Below are positions 1 through 10,603 of a stretch of DNA of 64,000 bases, in pieces. Within the stretch, counting starts at the first letter, position 1, and each line of letters begins with the position of its first letter. Made by a program: the position numbers and the translations under genes. This stretch comes from JACDAN01 sp963842235 (GTDB lineage: Bacteria; Actinomycetota; Thermoleophilia; Gaiellales; Gaiellaceae), in assembly GCA_963842235.1 (NCBI GenBank), contig CAWJFT010000001.1:1054001-1118000 (forward strand). The letters are read 5' to 3'. Under the pieces are notes generated by a model. It was given only the letters and a program-made list of their open reading frames with translations. It did not search any database and was not told the DNA's origin.

Positions 1-830
1 GCGCGGCGTCGTGGGCAACGCCTACCGCCTCCCAGGGATCGCCGAAGCCGAGTGCATCGGCCTCCGATTGGAGCTCGGCGCGGACCCGGGCCGGCGCATC
101 GGGGTCCGAAAACAGCACCGTGCCGAGCGCGACGGCGCTCGCTCCCGCGGCGATCAGCTCGAGCGCGTCCCGGCCCGTCCAGACTCCTCCCATCCCCACG
201 ATCGGAAGGCTTGTCGCCTGCCGACAGGCATAGACGGCGGCCAGGGCGATCGGCTTGAGCGCCGGCCCCGAGTAGCCGCCGATCCCCCTCGCGAGGCGCG
301 GGCGGAGCATGTGCTCGTCGAGCGCGAGGCCACGGATCGTGTTCACCAGCGAGAGGCCGTCGGCGCCGGCGGCTTCCACGGCCAGCGCGACCTCGGCGAT
401 GTCCGGAAGGGCCGGCGAGAGCTTCGCGTAGAGCGGCAGGCTCGTCGCGGCGCGGCAGGCGGCCACGATCTCGGCGGCAGATTCCGGCGCCTCGTCGACG
501 TTCGGGCAGGACAGGTTCAACTCGATCGTCGCTTCGGCCAGTTCGGCGCACGTTGCCGCATAGTCCTCGGCGGAGAATCCGCCGACGGAGACCCACAGCG
601 GTAGTCCCAGTTGGCGAAGCTGCGGCAGGACGTCGGCCAGAAACCGCTTCCGACCGGGGTTTTGCAGCCCGATCGAGTTCAGCATCCCGTGGTCGGTCTC
701 GGCGATGCGCGGAGGCTCGTTGCCCTCTCGCGGCGAGCGGCGTCACCGTCTTCGTGACGAAGGCGTCGAGCGAGCGGGCGACGTCCGGCGCTGCCAACGC
801 ATCGAGGCATCCCGACGCGTTAAGCAGCAA
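1..830 (-). CDS. pyrD: Dihydroorotate dehydrogenase, class 1B catalytic subunit (partial, frameshifted)
   Basis: Oxidises dihydroorotate to orotate in UMP synthesis; class 1B enzymes pass electrons through PyrK to NAD. The reverse strand reads LNASGCLDAL, then HGMLNSIGLQNPG, the active-site strand ELNLSCPNVDE with the catalytic Cys, the FMN-phosphate segment LPIVGMGGVWTGRDALE and AGASAVALGT. The C-terminus runs off the left edge. The likely start is a TTG at 830, inside the end of pyrK. The frame breaks near 735: the N-terminal part (through VTKTVTPLA) and the body (GNEPPRIAETD onward) join if one G is dropped from the AGAGGG run. Everything else looks conserved, so a sequence error is more likely than a dead gene. 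Last gene seen of the pyr operon. Confidence 0.9.
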   Translation of the reverse strand, partial: MLLNASGCLDALAAPDVARSLDAFVTKTVTPLAARGQRASAHRRDRPRDAELDRAAKPRSEAVSGRRPAAASPTGTTAVGLRRRILRRGLCGNVRRTGRSDDRVEPVLPERRRGAGICRRDRGRLPRRDEPAALREALAGPSGHRRGRAGRGSRRRRRPLAGEHDPWPRARRAHAPPAPREGDRRLLGAGAQADRPGRRLCLSAGDKPSDRGDGRSLDGPGRARADRRGSERRRARHGAVFGPRCAGPGPRRAPIGGRCTRLRRSLGGGRRCPRRR

Positions 831-1458
831 GGACGGGCCCTTCCACGCAGAGACGCTGGTAGCGGCCGTCCACCTCGACGGCGCACCCGTAACAGGCGCC
901 GTACCCGCAAGCCATGGGTGCCTCCCAGGCCAGCTGGGCGCCCGGCGCGAGCGCTCCGACCGCCTCCAGCATCGGTTCGGGCCCGCACGCGAGGACGTCG
1001 TAGCCGTCTGGGAGCACGTCCGTAACGAGCGTCGGCTCGACGACGACCTCCGCGTTCGGGACGAGGGCCGCCGCTTCTGCATGGCGATCTGAACGGAATC
1101 CCAGCAAGCGCCGGCGGCCTCCTCAGCTCTTCGGAGAGATACGGGAGCGGCGCGATCCCGATCCCGCCGCCGACGAGGAGCGGGCCTTGCGACATCGAGG
1201 CGGAAGCCGTTCCCGAGCGGCCCGAGAATCGCGAGCTCCTCGCCTCGTTCGAGCCGGGAGAGGGCGCGGGTCCCCGGCCCGACGGGCTCGAAGAGGAAGC
1301 CGAGCTCCCGGCGAGGCGCGAGACAGAGGCTCATCGGCCGCGGGAGGATGCGTCCGGGCGCCTCGAGCATGAAGAACTGCCCGGGGATCCCGGGATCGAC
1401 CCCGCCCCGATCGATCCGCATGAGCGTGTACGGGCCGATTGGCTCGCTGCCGACGACC

Positions 1459-1481
<23 letters not shown>
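820..1481 (-). CDS. pyrK: Dihydroorotate dehydrogenase electron-transfer subunit (two frameshifts)
   Basis: FAD/[2Fe-2S] partner of class 1B PyrD, carrying electrons to NAD. Reading the reverse strand from ATG 1481 gives the FAD-domain pieces PGQFFMLEAPG and LPRPMSLCLAPR, then in a second frame the NAD-binding segment PLLVGGGIGIAPLPYLSEEL, then in a third frame LLGFRSDRHAEAA and the cluster-binding tail ACGYGACYGCAVEVDG...LCVEG with four cysteines in the expected spacing. The frames join if one base is removed near 1193 and one near 1105-1110. The start overlaps carB by 23 bases and the end overlaps pyrD. The intact motifs on either side of each break argue for sequencing or assembly error; a pseudogene cannot be excluded. 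Confidence 0.85.
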
Positions 1482-4491
<3,010 letters not shown>

Positions 4492-4507
4492 GCAGATCGA
4501 GCTCAGA

Positions 4508-5554
4508 TCACGCCGCCTGGGCGAGGCTGCTCACCTCCTCCACCCAGCGCTCGAGGAGCGACCAGGCGTCGTGCGGCCCCGGGCCTGCCTCGGGGTGGAA
4601 CTGGACGGAGCGCGCGCGCAGGTCCGGAAACTCGAGCCCTTCGACCGTGCCGTCGTAGAGCGACACGTGCGTCGCCTCGCGGTCGGTGCTCGGCCGAACC
4701 GCGAAGCCGTGGTTCTGGGAGGTCACGAGCACGCGATCGGTCGTCCGCTCGAGCACCGGGTGATTCGCGCCGCGGTGGCCGAACGGGAGCTTGAAGGTCT
4801 CGTGGCCCGTCGCCAGCGCGAGCAGCTGATGCCCGAGGCAGATGCCGAGGATCGGGACGCGGCCGAGCAGCGTTCTGACCGTATCGACCTCCGCCTCCAG
4901 CGGTTCGGGGTCCCCGGGGCCATTGGAGAGGAGAACGCCGTCGAACCCCGCCAGTTCGTCCGGCTCGGCCGTGTGCGGAAAGACGGTGACCGCGGCTCCC
5001 GCGGTCACCAGGCGGCGCAGGATCGAGCGCTTGCACCCGTAGTCGATGACCGCCACGCGCGTCCGGCCCCGTTCGGAATACTCGTACGGGCCCGGTGTCG
5101 ACACCTGCGCAGCCAGTGCGCGTCCCGCCATCGGCGGCTGCTTGCGGACGACGCTGAGCGTCTCCTCCACCGACGCGTCGCCGGTGACGAGCGCCGCGCG
5201 AAGCGCGCCCGCTTGACGGAGCCTGAGCACGAGCGAACGGGTGTCGACGCCATGGAGCGCCGGGACGCTCCGTTCCATGAGCCAGTCCGTCCAGGCCGGG
5301 CCACGGGCCTCGCGCATCACGACTCCCCGCGCCTGCGGCCGGGCGGACTCGGAGCGCTCGCGGGCGACGCCGTAGTTCCCGACCATCGGCGCGGTGAAGG
5401 CGACGAGCTGCTCCGCGTAACTCGGGTCGGTGACGACCTCCTGGTAGCCGGTCATCGCGGTGGTGAAAACCGCCTCGCCGAAGGCGAACCCAGGAGCGCC
5501 GACGGACTCGCCCCGGAAGTGCGACCCGTCCTCGAGCAGGAGGAAGCCGGTCAT
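4508..5554 (-). CDS. carA: Carbamoyl-phosphate synthase small (glutaminase) subunit
   Basis: Hydrolyses glutamine and channels ammonia to CarB. The 348-residue protein shows the N-terminal CPSase small-chain domain (EAVFTTAMTGYQEVVTDPSY) and a class I glutamine amidotransferase domain with the nucleophile Cys in LGICLGHQLLALATG and the His/Glu of the triad in SVQFHPEAGPGPHD. The ATG at 5554 overlaps the pyrC stop (ATGA), implying translational coupling; a longer open frame upstream is only the shadow of pyrC. The end overlaps the probable true start of carB. Confidence 0.97.
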   Translation of the reverse strand: MTGFLLLEDGSHFRGESVGAPGFAFGEAVFTTAMTGYQEVVTDPSYAEQLVAFTAPMVGNYGVARERSESARPQARGVVMREARGPAWTDWLMERSVPALHGVDTRSLVLRLRQAGALRAALVTGDASVEETLSVVRKQPPMAGRALAAQVSTPGPYEYSERGRTRVAVIDYGCKRSILRRLVTAGAAVTVFPHTAEPDELAGFDGVLLSNGPGDPEPLEAEVDTVRTLLGRVPILGICLGHQLLALATGHETFKLPFGHRGANHPVLERTTDRVLVTSQNHGFAVRPSTDREATHVSLYDGTVEGLEFPDLRARSVQFHPEAGPGPHDAWSLLERWVEEVSSLAQAA

Positions 5555-6858
5555 GCCTCGTGCACCACGCTTCCCGCGGCGACCGTCGCCCTCACCTTCC
5601 CGGTGAGCCGCTCGCCGAGTAGCCAGGAGTTGGCCGAGCGCGACCGGAAGCCCTCTTCTTCGACTTGCCAGCTCGCGCCCAGGTCGAGGAGCACGAGGTT
5701 GGCGGTCTCGCCGACTGCGATTCTGGGCGCCGGGAGGCCGTAGATCGCGGCCGGCCCGGCCGACATTCGGGTCAGCAGCGTCTCGAGCGGGAGAATGCCG
5801 GGCTCGACGAGCTGCGTATAGAGCGCCGAGAACGCCGTCTCCAGCCCGGTCACCCCGAAAGGCGCGGCCTCGAACGGGACCTCCTTCTCGTGGCGCGCAT
5901 GCGGCGCGTGGTCGGTCGCGATCGCCTGGATCGTCCCGTCGCGGAGCGCATCGACGAGGGACGCGCGGTCCTCGGCCGAGCGAAGCGGCGGGTTCATCTT
6001 CAGGTTCGAGTCGAGCGACCGCACCGACTCGTCCGTCAGGCAAAGGTGGTGCGGCGTCACCTCGGCGGTCGCCGCCACCCCGGCGGCCTGGGCAGTTCGG
6101 AGCGCTGCCACCGACTCGCGGGCCGACACGTGCAGGACGTGCAGAGGGCGGCGCTCGAAGGCGGCCAGCGAGAGATCGCGCTCGACCATCACGCTCTCGG
6201 CGACCGACGGGTAGCCGGCGAAGCCCAGCTCGGCCGAGACCGTGCCTTCGTGCATCTGGCCCGAGCGCGAGAGCGTCGGCTCCTCGCAGTGCAGCGCCAG
6301 CGGTCTGCCGGTGACGGCCCCGTACTGGAGCGCCCGGCGCATCAGCCCCGGCGCCTCGACCGGCCTGCCGTCGTCGCTGAATCCGGCGGCTCCCGAGTCC
6401 GCCAGCTCGGCCATCTCGCTCAGTTCCGCTCCTTCCTGGCCCTTCGTAATGGCCGCGAGGAAGCCGACGGGAACCTCCGCCTCGGCGCGCGCGCGCTCGA
6501 TCAGCGAACCGAGCACCGCGCTGGAGTCCACGACCGGCTCGGTGTTCGGCATCGCGAGGATCGCGCAGTAGCCGCCGACTGCTGCCGCCTGCGTCCCGGA
6601 GGCGATCGTCTCCTCGTCCTCGCGGCCCGGAGTGCGGAGGTGCACGTGGGGATCGACGAAGGCCGGCGCGAGCACCAATCCGGCGGCGTCGATCACTCGG
6701 TGCGCGTTCGGATCCAGGCGGGATCCGAGCTCTGAGATCGTGCCGTCGTCTATTCGCACGTCCAGGATCGCGTCCACGCGCTCGCTCGGATCGAGAACGC
6801 GCGCGCCGCGGACGATCAGGTTGTCCTTCGGCCGGTTTCGTGCGTGAAGGAGTGCCAT
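5551..6858 (-). CDS. pyrC: Dihydroorotase, multifunctional-complex (class I) type
   Basis: Cyclises carbamoyl-aspartate to dihydroorotate. The 435-residue amidohydrolase carries the metal-binding DPHVHLRTPG motif near residue 60, the substrate segment AMPNTEPVVD, and the late metal/active-site segment ATDHAPHARHEKEVPFE followed by GVTGLETAF. Length suits class I dihydroorotases. The ATG at 6858 shares bases with the pyrB stop (TGATG); a GTG immediately before it is an alternative. Between pyrB and carA in a tightly overlapping operon. Confidence 0.96.
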   Translation of the reverse strand: MALLHARNRPKDNLIVRGARVLDPSERVDAILDVRIDDGTISELGSRLDPNAHRVIDAAGLVLAPAFVDPHVHLRTPGREDEETIASGTQAAAVGGYCAILAMPNTEPVVDSSAVLGSLIERARAEAEVPVGFLAAITKGQEGAELSEMAELADSGAAGFSDDGRPVEAPGLMRRALQYGAVTGRPLALHCEEPTLSRSGQMHEGTVSAELGFAGYPSVAESVMVERDLSLAAFERRPLHVLHVSARESVAALRTAQAAGVAATAEVTPHHLCLTDESVRSLDSNLKMNPPLRSAEDRASLVDALRDGTIQAIATDHAPHARHEKEVPFEAAPFGVTGLETAFSALYTQLVEPGILPLETLLTRMSAGPAAIYGLPAPRIAVGETANLVLLDLGASWQVEEEGFRSRSANSWLLGERLTGKVRATVAAGSVVHEA

Positions 6859-7853
6859 CACGCCACCTCGTGGAGCGCCTCGACCTTGACCCCGACGGGC
6901 CCGGTCGTGAGCAGGTCGTAGAGAACCGCCATGCGGACGACCAGCCCGGCGCGCACCTGCGTCTCGATCAGCGCCTCGGCGGCGTCGGCGACCCTCGGGT
7001 CGATCTCGACGCCGCGGTTCATCGGGCCGGGATGCATGATCTTCTGGCCTTCGCGCAGCCGCTCGGGAGTCACGCCCCAGCGGGCCGTGTACTCGCGGAG
7101 GCTGGGCACGTAGTTGGCCCCTTCCAGCATCCGCTCTTGCTGCATCCGCAGGACGTAGACGACATCGGCCGCCTGGATGGCTTGGATTTCCGTGGACGTT
7201 TCGCAGCCGAGCGCCTCGATGCCGCGCGGGAGGAGCGTCGGCGGGCCGACCAGCGTCACCCGCGCATCCACGAGGGCGAGCGCCTGGATCAACGACCGCG
7301 CGACCCGGGAGTGGAGCACGTCGCCGACGATCGCGACATGCAGGCCCTCGAGCCGCCCGAACTCTTCCTGGAGCGTGTAGAGGTCGAGCAGCGCCTGGGT
7401 CGGATGCTGATGCTTCCCGTCCCCGGCGTTGACCACATGTGCCTTGGTCACCCGCGCCACAAAGTGCGCTGCGCCGATCTGCGGGTGGCGGATGACGATC
7501 ACATCGGGGTCGTAGGCTCCGAGCGTCAGGGCCGTGTCCTTCAGAGACTCGCCCTTGTCGACGGCCGACCCGGACGCCTTGATCGACATCGTGTCCGCCG
7601 AGAGCCGCTTGGCCGCGAGCTCGAAGCTCGACGACGTGCGGGTCGACGATTCGTAGAAGACGTTGACGACCGTTCGGCCGCGCAGCGTCGGGAGTTTCTT
7701 CATCTCGCGCTCGAGCGAACGAGAGAAGCTTCGGGCGGTTGCGAGCAGCCGCTCGATGTCGTCGCGCGAGACGTCTGCGATCGACAGCAGGTGCCGACGC
7801 TCGGTGGGGGCCGGCGGCAGCAGATCGTCTCGCATCACGCGGATGTCACCCAT
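6858..7853 (-). CDS. pyrB: Aspartate carbamoyltransferase catalytic chain
   Basis: Condenses carbamoyl phosphate with aspartate. Signature elements are the phosphate loop YESSTRTSSSFELAAKRL, the GSAVDKGESLKDTA loop, the HPTQALLDLYTL segment and the C-terminal HPGPMNRGVEID. The ATG at 7853 gives 331 residues and overlaps pyrR by 8 bases, with a GAGGAGG just upstream; an ATG at 7835 (325 residues) is also possible. A longer open frame reaching 8066 is pyrR shadow. No pyrI regulatory chain was seen next to it, and control is more likely through PyrR. Confidence 0.96.
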   Translation of the reverse strand: MGDIRVMRDDLLPPAPTERRHLLSIADVSRDDIERLLATARSFSRSLEREMKKLPTLRGRTVVNVFYESSTRTSSSFELAAKRLSADTMSIKASGSAVDKGESLKDTALTLGAYDPDVIVIRHPQIGAAHFVARVTKAHVVNAGDGKHQHPTQALLDLYTLQEEFGRLEGLHVAIVGDVLHSRVARSLIQALALVDARVTLVGPPTLLPRGIEALGCETSTEIQAIQAADVVYVLRMQQERMLEGANYVPSLREYTARWGVTPERLREGQKIMHPGPMNRGVEIDPRVADAAEALIETQVRAGLVVRMAVLYDLLTTGPVGVKVEALHEVA

Positions 7854-8436
7854 GGACCTCCTCCTCTGGCGTCGGGACGAGCAGCACCTGGTCGACCTCG
7901 TCCACCTCGACGAGCTGGACCTGGATGCGCTCCTCGCGCGAAGTCGGCAGGTTCTTGCCGACGTAGTCGGGACGGATGGGAAGCTCTCGGTGCCCGCGGT
8001 CGGCGAGGCAGGCGAGTTGGACGCGCGCCGGGCGGCCGTAGTCGAAGAGCGCGTCGATCGCCGCACGGATTGTCCGCCCCGTGTAGAGCACGTCGTCGAC
8101 GAGGACGACCGTTCGCCCTTCGAGCGGGAAGTCGAGCCTCGTGGCGCGCACCAGAGGCTGCGGATGCCGCGGGGCCTCGGTGCCGCGCACCTGGACGTCG
8201 TCGCGGTAGAAGGTGATGTCGAGCGAGCCGAGGGCGACCTCGTGGTCGGTGAAGTCTTGGATCAGTCGCCTGAGGCGATGCGCGAGCGGAACGCCGCGCG
8301 TATGAATGCCGACGAGCGCGACACGGTCGAGCTCTGGGTTGCCTTCGACGATCTCGTGGGCGATGCGCGCGAGGCTTTTCGCGATCGCCGCCTCGTCCAG
8401 GAGCGTCTTCGAGCTCGCTTGTGCAGGCAGCGGCAA
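7846..8436 (-). CDS. pyrR: PyrR: pyr mRNA-binding regulator / uracil phosphoribosyltransferase
   Basis: First gene of the pyrimidine operon. The family binds a conserved hairpin in pyr mRNA when UMP is high and often has weak uracil phosphoribosyltransferase activity. The 196-residue product has the PRPP-binding motif VVLVDDVLYTGRTIRAA near residue 115 and the family segments LVGIHTRGVPLAHRL and LGSLDITFYRDD. The start is a TTG at 8436 placed five bases after an AAAGGAGA Shine-Dalgarno. The matching RNA site lies directly upstream, so the protein probably represses its own operon. Confidence 0.95.
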   Translation of the reverse strand: MPLPAQASSKTLLDEAAIAKSLARIAHEIVEGNPELDRVALVGIHTRGVPLAHRLRRLIQDFTDHEVALGSLDITFYRDDVQVRGTEAPRHPQPLVRATRLDFPLEGRTVVLVDDVLYTGRTIRAAIDALFDYGRPARVQLACLADRGHRELPIRPDYVGKNLPTSREERIQVQLVEVDEVDQVLLVPTPEEEVHG

Positions 8437-8440
8437 CCGC

Positions 8441-8473
8441 TCTCCTTTCCGGCCTCACGGGACCGAGTTAAAG
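8441..8473 (-). promoter_or_regulatory. PyrR-binding hairpin in the pyr leader
   Basis: On the transcript the segment GGUCCCGUGAGGCC (8464-8451) forms a five-base-pair stem with a CCGUGA loop, matching the known PyrR recognition pattern (URUCC-N-G-N-GAGGY). It is preceded by UUUAAC and followed within about two bases by the Shine-Dalgarno AAAGGAGA of pyrR. No terminator or antiterminator hairpin is evident between it and the start codon. Its position therefore suggests that bound PyrR blocks ribosome loading, as described for mycobacterial pyr operons. Confidence 0.85.
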
Positions 8474-8540
8474 GACGTGGAGCGAGGGAGAGCTTACCGC
8501 GACCGGCGGATGTCGCGGGACTTCCGTTTCCGGCCGCGCC

Positions 8541-8774
8541 CTAGGCGTCCGAGACGAGCTCGTCCGGCTCGCTGAGCGACTCGATCGCGTCGATCGCGGC
8601 CTCGAGCGACGTTTCCGGGACGAGCACCTTCTGCGGCGCGTCGTCCGTGGCGGTCGGATGGTGCTCGACGGCGGACTCGAGCTGCGTGTCGATTCCGGCA
8701 GCCTGGAGGATCGCCTCCAGCTCCTCGGCTTCGGTGACGTCGCCGGCCACGGCGACCTGAACCATCCGAGTCAT
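8541..8774 (-). CDS. DUF2007-like small protein downstream of ribonuclease Z
   Basis: A 77-residue protein with the pattern VAGDVTEAEELEAILQAAGIDTQLES...VLVPETSLEAAIDAI, which resembles the DUF2007 (putative signal-transducing) ferredoxin-like fold: a strand, a helix that picks the later-generated copy of a substrate-like surface, and a second strand ending in a VLVPE motif. Function unknown. The ATG at 8774 overlaps the ribonuclease Z stop (ATGA), so the two are probably translated together. A second DUF2007-like gene lies at 17.05 kb. Confidence 0.75.
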   Translation of the reverse strand: MTRMVQVAVAGDVTEAEELEAILQAAGIDTQLESAVEHHPTATDDAPQKVLVPETSLEAAIDAIESLSEPDELVSDA

Positions 8775-9787
8775 CGCGAGCCCTCCTCAATCGTTGCGGC
8801 CACAGCCTCCCCCTTCTCGGGCGGCGGCGGGCCGTGCCGGTGGGTGGCGCCACCTTTCACAAGCTCCGGCGAGCCGCGTTCCTGGAAGGGGACGACGATG
8901 ATATCCAGATCCCGCGGTACAACCGTGTCGGGGAAGATCGCCTGCGCCTCCCGCTCGATCTCGCCGCCGAAGTAGCGGTTCGAGAGGTGGGTCAGGGCGA
9001 GCAGCCCGACCTCCGCCGCGCGCGCGACCTCCGCCGCCTCGGCGGCGGTCGAGTGGAGCGTCTCGTGGGCCCGATCCCGCTCCTCCTCGGCGAAAGTGGC
9101 CTCGTGGACGAGCACGTCTGCGCCACGCGCGGCCTCGATCACCCGCTGCGAATACGCGGTATCCGCCGAGATCGCGACCTTCCTCCCGGGGCGGACGTCT
9201 CCGAGCACGCTGTCCGGCGTGATCACACGACCGTCCGGCAGCGTCACGGTTTCGCCGCGCTGGAGCGCCCCCCGCACTGGCCCCTCCGGAATGCCCAGCG
9301 CACCGGCTGCCTCCGCATCGAAGCGCCCGGGCCGCGCCTCCTCGACGAGTGCGTAGCCCATCGCCGACACGCCGTGATTGACCGGAAACGTCTCGAGCCG
9401 GTACCCACGGCGCTCGAGCGCCTCCCCCGGCCGGAGCTCCGCCAGCTCGTAGGGATATGTGAGTTTGCCGAAGATTCGCCGCAGCGCCCCGAACAGCTCG
9501 GTCAATCCGGGCGGGCCGTAGATCGTGATCGGCACCTCCCGACCGCGGAGGGCGAACGTCTTCAGCATCCCGGGCAGGCCGAGGTAATGATCGGCGTGGT
9601 AGTGGGTCAGAAAGACCTCGCGGAGCTCGATCAGCCCGACGTTCGAGCGCAGGAGCTGCCGCTGCGTTCCTTCCGCACAGTCGAAGAGCAGCCGTTCCCC
9701 GCCCCGGCGGAGGAGGATGGCGGTCGGCGCCCGCTGCGCTGTGGGCATCGAGCCGGAGGTGCCGAGGAACACGAGGTCGAGATCCAC
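8771..9787 (-). CDS. rnz: Ribonuclease Z (tRNA 3'-processing endonuclease)
   Basis: Cuts tRNA precursors after the discriminator base; relevant because the tRNA genes in this window do not encode CCA. The 338-residue metallo-beta-lactamase fold protein has the zinc motif LTHYHADHYLGLPGM near residue 62, the KVAISADTAYS aspartate motif near residue 210 and a late LTHLSNRYFGG histidine motif. A GTG at 9787 is the start. It is followed by the overlapping DUF2007 gene. A short C-terminal extension rich in Pro and Lys follows the core fold. Confidence 0.94.
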   Translation of the reverse strand: MDLDLVFLGTSGSMPTAQRAPTAILLRRGGERLLFDCAEGTQRQLLRSNVGLIELREVFLTHYHADHYLGLPGMLKTFALRGREVPITIYGPPGLTELFGALRRIFGKLTYPYELAELRPGEALERRGYRLETFPVNHGVSAMGYALVEEARPGRFDAEAAGALGIPEGPVRGALQRGETVTLPDGRVITPDSVLGDVRPGRKVAISADTAYSQRVIEAARGADVLVHEATFAEEERDRAHETLHSTAAEAAEVARAAEVGLLALTHLSNRYFGGEIEREAQAIFPDTVVPRDLDIIVVPFQERGSPELVKGGATHRHGPPPPEKGEAVAATIEEGSR

Positions 9788-9833
9788 ACGGCGATTCTAG
9801 TTTCGTGGTTTTTCGCTATCCGACGGCCTCCTC

Positions 9834-10076
9834 TCAGGGAAGAACCAACACCTGTCCCGGCCTCAACGCCGCTCCGCTGAGCCCGTTCTCGCGCTCGAGC
9901 CGCCAAACCCCTTGCCGCGGATCCCCGCCGTAGTGCCGTACCGCGATCGTCCACAGGGTGTCTCCAGGACGCACGCGATACGACTCCTCGGTGCCCGCGC
10001 CCTCAGAAACCCGCGCGAGGACGCTCCAGGCCAGCACCGTGACGAGGAAGGCGACGAGAAGGAACCGAGCGAACAT
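9834..10076 (-). CDS. LysM membrane protein, probable SOS-induced cell division inhibitor (YneA/ChiZ-like)
   Basis: An 80-residue protein with one N-terminal membrane segment (residues 4-22) and a single LysM domain (about 33-79; YRVRPGDTLWTIAVRHYG...LRPGQVLVLP). This is the layout of YneA of Bacillus, DivS of corynebacteria and the LysM part of mycobacterial ChiZ, small SOS-regulated proteins that delay division after DNA damage. Two LexA boxes sit in its promoter, one covering its ATG, which supports that role here. The lexA gene itself is not in the window. The function is inferred from architecture and control; plain LysM cell-wall proteins exist too. Confidence 0.8.
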   Translation of the reverse strand: MFARFLLVAFLVTVLAWSVLARVSEGAGTEESYRVRPGDTLWTIAVRHYGGDPRQGVWRLERENGLSGAALRPGQVLVLP

Positions 10077-10083
10077 GTGTTCG
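10070..10083. promoter_or_regulatory. LexA (SOS) box 1 over the LysM start codon
   Basis: CGAACATGTGTTCG is a perfect palindrome of the Gram-positive/actinobacterial LexA form GAAC-N4-GTTC. The ATG of the LysM gene (10076-10074, reverse strand) lies inside it, so LexA bound here would block initiation of transcription at a near-leaderless start. Confidence 0.85.
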
Positions 10084-10084
10084 G

Positions 10085-10115
10085 GAGACTATCGAACACT
10101 TGTTCGTAGTGTCAA
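10085..10115 (-). promoter_or_regulatory. Promoter of the LysM gene
   Basis: On the reverse strand a consensus -35 TTGACA (10115-10110) is followed after 16 bases by GATAGT (or after 17 by ATAGTC) as -10, and then 11 bases to the ATG. The expected transcript would have a leader of only a few bases. The -35 overlaps the stop codon of the upstream phosphoesterase gene. Confidence 0.75.
10093..10106. promoter_or_regulatory. LexA (SOS) box 2 between -35 and -10
   Basis: CGAACACTTGTTCG is a second GAAC-N4-GTTC site, 23 bases centre to centre from box 1. It lies in the spacer of the reverse-strand promoter described in the next entry, a standard place for a repressor. Confidence 0.85.
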
Positions 10116-10603
10116 GCCGAAAGTGTGACGAGTTCGGGACGGATCTCCCCGGACTCCACGTCCAACATCAGCATCGAGTGAGCGGGCGCTCCCCGCCGCT
10201 CGGTGGGACTGCCGGGATTCAGCACCCAGACATCGCCAACCCGAGAAGCGTCTGGAATGTGCGTGTGGCCGTAGACGACCGCGTCGCACCCGGGAAACGC
10301 GGCGGCGAGCCGGGCCGCCCGCCCTGCGGCCGGCCCGGGCACGTGCACCATCCCGATCCGAGCCCCCGCAACGCCGACGACGCGCCGTTCCGGCAGGAGC
10401 TCCACGAGCGCCGGCTCGTCCATGTTCCCGGCCACTCCCTCGACCGGCGCCAGCCGCCCGAGCTCCTCGAGCACCGGAGCGCGAACGAAGTCACCGGCGT
10501 GCAGGATCAGCTCGGCGCTCTCCAGCCGGCGCAGGCATTCACGAGGCAGCCGCCGCGCTCCGCGCGGCATGTGCGTGTCGGCGATGACCGCGACGAGCGT
10601 CAG
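10112..10603 (-). CDS. YfcE/MJ0936-type metallophosphoesterase
   Basis: About 163 residues with the calcineurin-like motifs in order: VAVIADTHMP (Asp, His), LILHAGDFVR (GD), VEGVAGNMDEP (GN-x-D in place of GNHD), VVYGHTHIPD (GHTH) and LNPGSPTERRG. Such enzymes hydrolyse phosphodiesters or phosphomonoesters; the substrate cannot be told from sequence. No ATG or GTG lies at the expected start; the frame reads LTLVAVIAD where a start MxVAVISD is usual, so a CTG at 10603 overlapping the peptidase stop is the likeliest start. Last gene of a leftward run that begins near 16.4 kb. Confidence 0.88.
   Translation of the reverse strand: MTLVAVIADTHMPRGARRLPRECLRRLESAELILHAGDFVRAPVLEELGRLAPVEGVAGNMDEPALVELLPERRVVGVAGARIGMVHVPGPAAGRAARLAAAFPGCDAVVYGHTHIPDASRVGDVWVLNPGSPTERRGAPAHSMLMLDVESGEIRPELVTLSA

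Noticed and set aside
700..1200. Programmed frameshifting in pyrK and pyrD
   Set aside because: No slippery heptamer with a downstream pseudoknot was seen, and similar single-base breaks occur in many unrelated genes of the window.
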